Below, piece after piece: positions 60,618 through 64,000 of a stretch of DNA of 64,000 nucleotides. A program made the position numbers and the translations under genes. The stretch is from Pseudomonas akapageensis (lineage in GTDB: Bacteria; Pseudomonadota; Gammaproteobacteria; Pseudomonadales; Pseudomonadaceae), in NCBI RefSeq assembly GCF_011355085.1, contig NZ_VXCP01000038.1, positions 62,287-126,286 of the forward strand, written 5' to 3'. Each line of letters begins with the position of its first letter. Positions within the stretch are counted from its first letter, which is position 1. The notes below the pieces were generated by a model. It saw nothing but the letters and a program-made list of their open reading frames with translations. It was not told where the DNA came from and did no database searches.

Positions 60618-61528
60618 AAAAGCTCAATAGAACCTTACAGAGCCTGATCCCCAGCGGTCGGCAATTGGTCATCGGTGTTCCCTTCATCTGGCTGTGCCTG
60701 TTCTTCCTGTTGCCGTTCTTCATTGTCACGAAGATCAGCTTCACGGAAGCGGCGCTGGCGATTCCGCCGTATTCGGAGATCTACACCTACGCCGAACAGA
60801 AATTCCAGCTGCTGCTGAACCTGAGCAACTACGCGATTCTGGGCGACGACGAACTCTACATCTCCGCCTACCTGGGCTCCCTGAAGGTCGCCTTCTTCAG
60901 CACCCTGGCGTGCCTGCTGGTCGGCTTCCCCATGGCCTACGCCATTTCCAAGGCGAACAAGGAATCCCAGAACGTCCTGATGCTGCTGATCATGATGCCG
61001 ACCTGGACGGCCATCCTGATCCGGGTTTATGCCTGGATGGGCATCCTCAGCAACAACGGCCTGCTCAACGGCTTCCTGATGTGGACCGGTGTGATTTCGC
61101 AGCCACTGGAAATCCTCAACACCAACGTCGCTGTCTATATCGGCGTGGTCTATGCGTACCTGCCATTCATGGTGATGCCGCTGTACGCCAACCTGGTCAA
61201 GCATGACGAAAGCCTGCTGGAAGCGGCATCGGACCTGGGTTCGAGCAAGTTCAACAGCTTCTGGAAAATCACCGTGCCACTGGCCAGGAACGGCATCATC
61301 GCCGGCTGCATGCTGGTGTTCATTCCGGTGGTGGGCGAGTTCGTCATTCCTGAACTGCTGGGCGGTCCGGAAACCCTGATGATCGGCCGTGTGTTGTGGC
61401 AGGAGTTCTTCAACAACCGCGACTGGCCTGTGGCTTCGGCGCTGGCGGTGGTGATGCTGCTGATCCTGATCGTGCCAATCCTGTTCTTCAACCGCAGCCA
61501 AGCCAAAGAGATGGAGGGACGGGCATGA
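60614..61528 (+). CDS. potH: Putrescine ABC transporter permease PotH/SpuG
   Basis: This is a 304-residue permease. Its six membrane helices include FIWLCLFFLLPFFIVTKISF and the EAA loop EAASDLGSSKFNSFWKITVPLARNGI (about 210-235, in parts). It pairs with PotI. The stop overlaps the next ATG (ATGA). Confidence 0.92.
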   Translation: MKKLNRTLQSLIPSGRQLVIGVPFIWLCLFFLLPFFIVTKISFTEAALAIPPYSEIYTYAEQKFQLLLNLSNYAILGDDELYISAYLGSLKVAFFSTLACLLVGFPMAYAISKANKESQNVLMLLIMMPTWTAILIRVYAWMGILSNNGLLNGFLMWTGVISQPLEILNTNVAVYIGVVYAYLPFMVMPLYANLVKHDESLLEAASDLGSSKFNSFWKITVPLARNGIIAGCMLVFIPVVGEFVIPELLGGPETLMIGRVLWQEFFNNRDWPVASALAVVMLLILIVPILFFNRSQAKEMEGRA

Positions 61529-62409
61529 AACGTTTCGGCTTTTCGCGACTGATGCTGATCCTCGGCCTTGTGTTCATCTACTTGCCGATGGTGATTCTGG
61601 TCATCTACTCGTTCAACGCCTCCAAGCTGGTAACGGTCTGGGGTGGCTGGTCGATCAAGTGGTACACCGGCCTGCTCGACAACAAGCAATTGATGGGCTC
61701 GGTGGTACGCTCCCTGGAAATCGCCTGCTACACGGCCATTGCCGCCGTGGCCCTGGGCACCCTGGCAGCGTTCGTCCTGACGCGGGTCACCCGCTTCAAG
61801 GGCCGCACGCTGTTCGGTGGCCTGGTGACCGCGCCGCTGGTGATGCCCGAGGTGATCACGGGTCTGTCCCTGCTGTTGCTGTTCATCGCCATGGCTCAGC
61901 TGCTGGGCTGGCCGCAAGAGCGTGGCATCGTGACCATCTGGATCGCCCACACCACCTTCTGCGCAGCCTATGTGGCGGTCGTGGTGTCGGCGCGTCTGCG
62001 TGAGCTGGACCTGTCGATCGAAGAAGCGGCCATGGACCTGGGGGCGCGTCCCTGGAAGGTGTTCTTCCTGATCACCATCCCGATGATCGCGCCTTCGCTG
62101 GCAGCGGGCGGCATGATGTCCTTCGCCCTGTCGCTGGACGACCTGGTACTGGCCAGCTTCGTGTCCGGCCCAGGCTCCACCACGCTGCCGATGGAAGTCT
62201 TCTCTGCCGTGCGTCTGGGCGTGAAGCCGGAAATCAACGCGATTGCCAGTCTGATCCTGCTTGCCGTTTCGTGCGTCACTTTCCTGGTCTGGTATGTCGG
62301 TCGTCGCGCCGAAGCCAGCCGCAAGCGTGCGATTCAGGAAGCCATGGAGCAAACGGCTGCCGAATCCTGGAAGCAACCTGTTCCGCAAATGGCAGGTGCG
62401 GCTGCCTGA
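61525..62409 (+). CDS. potI: Putrescine ABC transporter permease PotI/SpuH
   Basis: This is a 294-residue permease, start MKRFGFSRLMLILGLVFIYL with GGAGGGACGGGC just upstream. The EAA loop is EAAMDLGARPWKVFFLITIPMIAPSLAAG (in parts). The longer upstream frame lies in potH and is not used. It forms the membrane channel with PotH. Confidence 0.92.
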   Translation: MKRFGFSRLMLILGLVFIYLPMVILVIYSFNASKLVTVWGGWSIKWYTGLLDNKQLMGSVVRSLEIACYTAIAAVALGTLAAFVLTRVTRFKGRTLFGGLVTAPLVMPEVITGLSLLLLFIAMAQLLGWPQERGIVTIWIAHTTFCAAYVAVVVSARLRELDLSIEEAAMDLGARPWKVFFLITIPMIAPSLAAGGMMSFALSLDDLVLASFVSGPGSTTLPMEVFSAVRLGVKPEINAIASLILLAVSCVTFLVWYVGRRAEASRKRAIQEAMEQTAAESWKQPVPQMAGAAA

Positions 62410-62435
62410 TCAGCCTCCCTTCGCAACAAAACAAT

Positions 62436-62455
62436 GCGGCTGCTTCGGCAGCCGC
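62436..62455 (+). terminator. UUCG-tetraloop hairpin between potI and the binding-protein gene
   Basis: GCGGCTGC-TTCG-GCAGCCGC is a perfect 8-bp stem with an extra-stable UUCG loop, followed by TTT. It sits 27 bases after the potI stop and 49 before the next ATG. It probably terminates part of the transcripts or stabilises the upstream mRNA. Confidence 0.7.
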
Positions 62456-62503
62456 TTTGCTGTCTGCAGTCCGCTATTTTTCGTAAATCTGGAGTTGTAC
62501 TTA

Positions 62504-63601
62504 ATGAAATCGTTTGGCAGGACCCTCCTTGCCGTGTCCTTTTTGGGCGTGTTTGGAACAATCGCCCAGGCCAATGACAAGGTGCTGCGTGTCTACAACT
62601 GGTCCGACTACATCGCTCCGGATACGGTCAGGAAATTCGAAGACGAAACCGGCATCAGCGTCGTCTACGACGTGTTCGACAGCAATGAAACCCTCGAAGC
62701 CCGCTTGCTTGCCGGCAAGTCAGGCTATGACATCGTTGTCCCTTCCAACAGTTTCCTGGCCAAGCAGATCAAGGCCGGGGTCTACCAGCCACTGGACAAA
62801 TCCAAACTGCCCAACTGGAAAAACCTCAACACCACCCTGCTCAACAACGTAGCGGCCAGCGACCCTGGCAACGCCCATGCCGTGCCCTACATGTGGGGCT
62901 CGATCGGCATAGGCTTCAACCCGGACAAGGTCAGGCAAGCACTGGGGGCCGATGCCCCGGTGAACTCGTGGGACCTGCTGTTCAAGCCGGAAAATGCGGC
63001 CAAGCTCAAATCCTGCGGTATCAGCTTCCTGGATTCGGCCACCGAGATGCTGCCACTGGCGCTGCATTACCTGGGCTACCCGGTCAACTCCCAGGACCCG
63101 CAGCACCTGGCCAAGGCGCAAGAACTGTTCATGAAGATCCGCCCTTCGGTGGCGTACTTCCATTCGTCCAAGTACATCTCGGACCTGGCCAACGGCAACC
63201 TTTGCGTGGCCGTGGGTTACTCCGGCGACGTGGTGCAAGCAAAAGCCCGTGCCGAGGAAGCCGGTGGCATGGTCAAGGTCGAATACAGCATTCCCAAGGA
63301 AGGCGCCGGCAGTTTCTATGACATGGTCGCCATCCCCCACGATGCCGAGCACGTCGAAGCCGCGCACCAGTTCATCAACTTCCTGCTGCGCCCGGACATC
63401 ATGGCCGAGATCACCAACAACGTCGGCTACAGCAACGCCAACGCTGCTGCCACGCCATTGGTTGACGAAGCGATTCGCAACGATCCGGGCTCCTACCCGC
63501 CGGAGCCCGTGCTGGCAACGCTCTATGCCATTCCGGACCAGCCAATCAGCTTCGCACGGGTCATGACCCGCGACTGGACTCGGGTGAAGCTGGGTAAGTA
63601 A
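62504..63601 (+). CDS. potF: Putrescine-binding periplasmic protein (PotF/SpuD-like)
   Basis: This is a 365-residue periplasmic polyamine-binding protein. The signal peptide ends AQA, then NDKVLRVYNWSDYIAPDTVRKFEDETGI, the PotF-type start with a ligand-contact Trp. Later motifs are VPYMWGSIGIGFNPDKV, and SGDVVQAKARAEEAGG. ATG 62504 follows TGGAG. Unusually it is the last gene of the transporter set, after a hairpin; in E. coli potF comes first. It may be putrescine- or spermidine-specific; the sequence by eye does not settle it. Confidence 0.92.
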   Translation: MKSFGRTLLAVSFLGVFGTIAQANDKVLRVYNWSDYIAPDTVRKFEDETGISVVYDVFDSNETLEARLLAGKSGYDIVVPSNSFLAKQIKAGVYQPLDKSKLPNWKNLNTTLLNNVAASDPGNAHAVPYMWGSIGIGFNPDKVRQALGADAPVNSWDLLFKPENAAKLKSCGISFLDSATEMLPLALHYLGYPVNSQDPQHLAKAQELFMKIRPSVAYFHSSKYISDLANGNLCVAVGYSGDVVQAKARAEEAGGMVKVEYSIPKEGAGSFYDMVAIPHDAEHVEAAHQFINFLLRPDIMAEITNNVGYSNANAAATPLVDEAIRNDPGSYPPEPVLATLYAIPDQPISFARVMTRDWTRVKLGK

Positions 63602-64000
63602 ATCCCTCCTGCCTCCTCCTTCTCGTTCCCACGCTCTGCGTGGGAATGCATCCAGCGACGCTCTGCGTCGCATCGACGCTGGAGCGTCTGACACTGCATT
63701 CCCACGCAGAGCGTGGGAACGAGAAAACCCAATCGAGTCAATATGTAGTGAATTATATATTCCACTACAAAACTGTTGACGACCTCTTCGCGCCCTTGCA
63801 TGATGCAGACGTCTCCCCGATCGGGAGCGCTGATTAGAGTGATTCAAGCAGTCTCGACAAGCCGTCGAGTTGTTTTTCGGATGTGTACTGCCCACAAGGC
63901 AGATTGATGAAGCTGACCCGCATTGTCGTCCCGGATGGGCGAGAAGCGCTGGCCAAACGTCCTCATGATGCTTGTGGCTGACCTGGTTTCGGTTGGCAGT
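63602..64000. other. Intergenic end of window with REPIN and possible gene tail
   Basis: Apart from the REPIN there is no clear gene. On the minus strand a frame ending at a TAA (63834-63836) reads MRVSFINLPCGQYTSEKQLD and then GLSRLLESL, which resembles the C-terminus of a PLP-dependent aminotransferase, but it has an in-frame TGA 42 codons upstream. It may be a decayed gene or chance. Confidence 0.4.
63622..63723. repeat. REPIN (paired GTTCCCACGC REPs)
   Basis: The two outer REPs pair well (TCTCGTTCCCACGCTCTGCG and its inverse near 63700), with an inner hairpin GACGCTCTGCGTCG / CGACGCTGGAGCGTC. It lies just after the binding-protein gene and probably forms the 3' end of the operon transcript. 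Confidence 0.9.

Overview
The window reads as the chromosome of a fluorescent-type Pseudomonas (P. fluorescens/P. putida breadth). The evidence is a MexEF-OprN efflux operon, a putrescine module (PuuR, PuuA, aldehyde dehydrogenase, PotGHIF transporter), FUSC, DUF2784, DUF1003 and SYLF proteins typical of the genus, and many Pseudomonas REP/REPIN palindromes. Most of it is GC-rich with dense, often ATGA-overlapping genes. Two patches are visibly AT-rich: about 11.8-13.7 kb and 44.9-46 kb. I see no tRNA, rRNA, CRISPR array, IS element or prophage.

Layout. (1) 1-7945, minus strand: an aryl-polyene/xanthomonadin-type lipid operon that is visibly decayed. A ketosynthase-like gene carries a nonsense codon and an internal deletion. 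The COG4648 membrane gene has lost its N-terminus. The AMP-ligase survives only as a 5' stub, and the dehydratase is absent. Two acyl carrier proteins, two acyltransferases, a glycosyltransferase, a histidine ammonia-lyase-like enzyme, a LolA-like protein and an MMPL exporter (cut by the window edge) look intact. (2) 8.3-11.3 kb: a LysR regulator, a SnoaL-like protein and a secreted beta-propeller with a cysteine-rich tail. (3) 11.8-13.7 kb: an AT-rich membrane sulfatase/phosphoglycerol-transferase-like gene. (4) 14.0-19.9 kb: mexE-mexF-oprN without an adjacent mexT. (5) 20.2-24.3 kb: DUF3303, a YtcJ-like amidohydrolase, an epoxide-hydrolase-like exported enzyme, DUF488 and DUF971. (6) 24.0-28.2 kb: a GntR-controlled operon of an AprA-like flavoprotein, an AprB-like ferredoxin, a HEAT-repeat protein and DUF971, with a perfect 14-bp palindrome just upstream. 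(7) 28.3-33.0 kb: a 2OG-Fe(II) oxygenase, a FUSC protein, a stand-alone EPSP synthase, DUF2784 and an ICMT-like methyltransferase.

(8) 33.2-44.8 kb: a 2886-residue cyclic beta-1,2-glucan synthase (NdvB type), DUF1003, a zinc alcohol dehydrogenase and a PAS histidine kinase. (9) 44.9-49.6 kb: a duplicated envelope/stress module. A SYLF protein and a glycine-zipper lipoprotein occur twice, one SYLF copy reduced to its C-terminus, around two Crp/Fnr-type regulators. (10) 49.7-54.9 kb: a polar amino-acid ABC transporter with an embedded succinylglutamate-desuccinylase-like hydrolase and an RpiR regulator. (11) 55.1-63.6 kb: putrescine uptake and gamma-glutamylation. PotGHI and a PotF-like binding protein import the polyamine, PuuA glutamylates it, the aldehyde dehydrogenase oxidises the later aldehyde, and a PuuR-type XRE-cupin protein probably represses.

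The best candidates for something new are the AprA/AprB-like operon with its operator (6), the internally deleted polyene operon (1) and the decaying duplicate SYLF/glycine-zipper module with a covarying hairpin (9).
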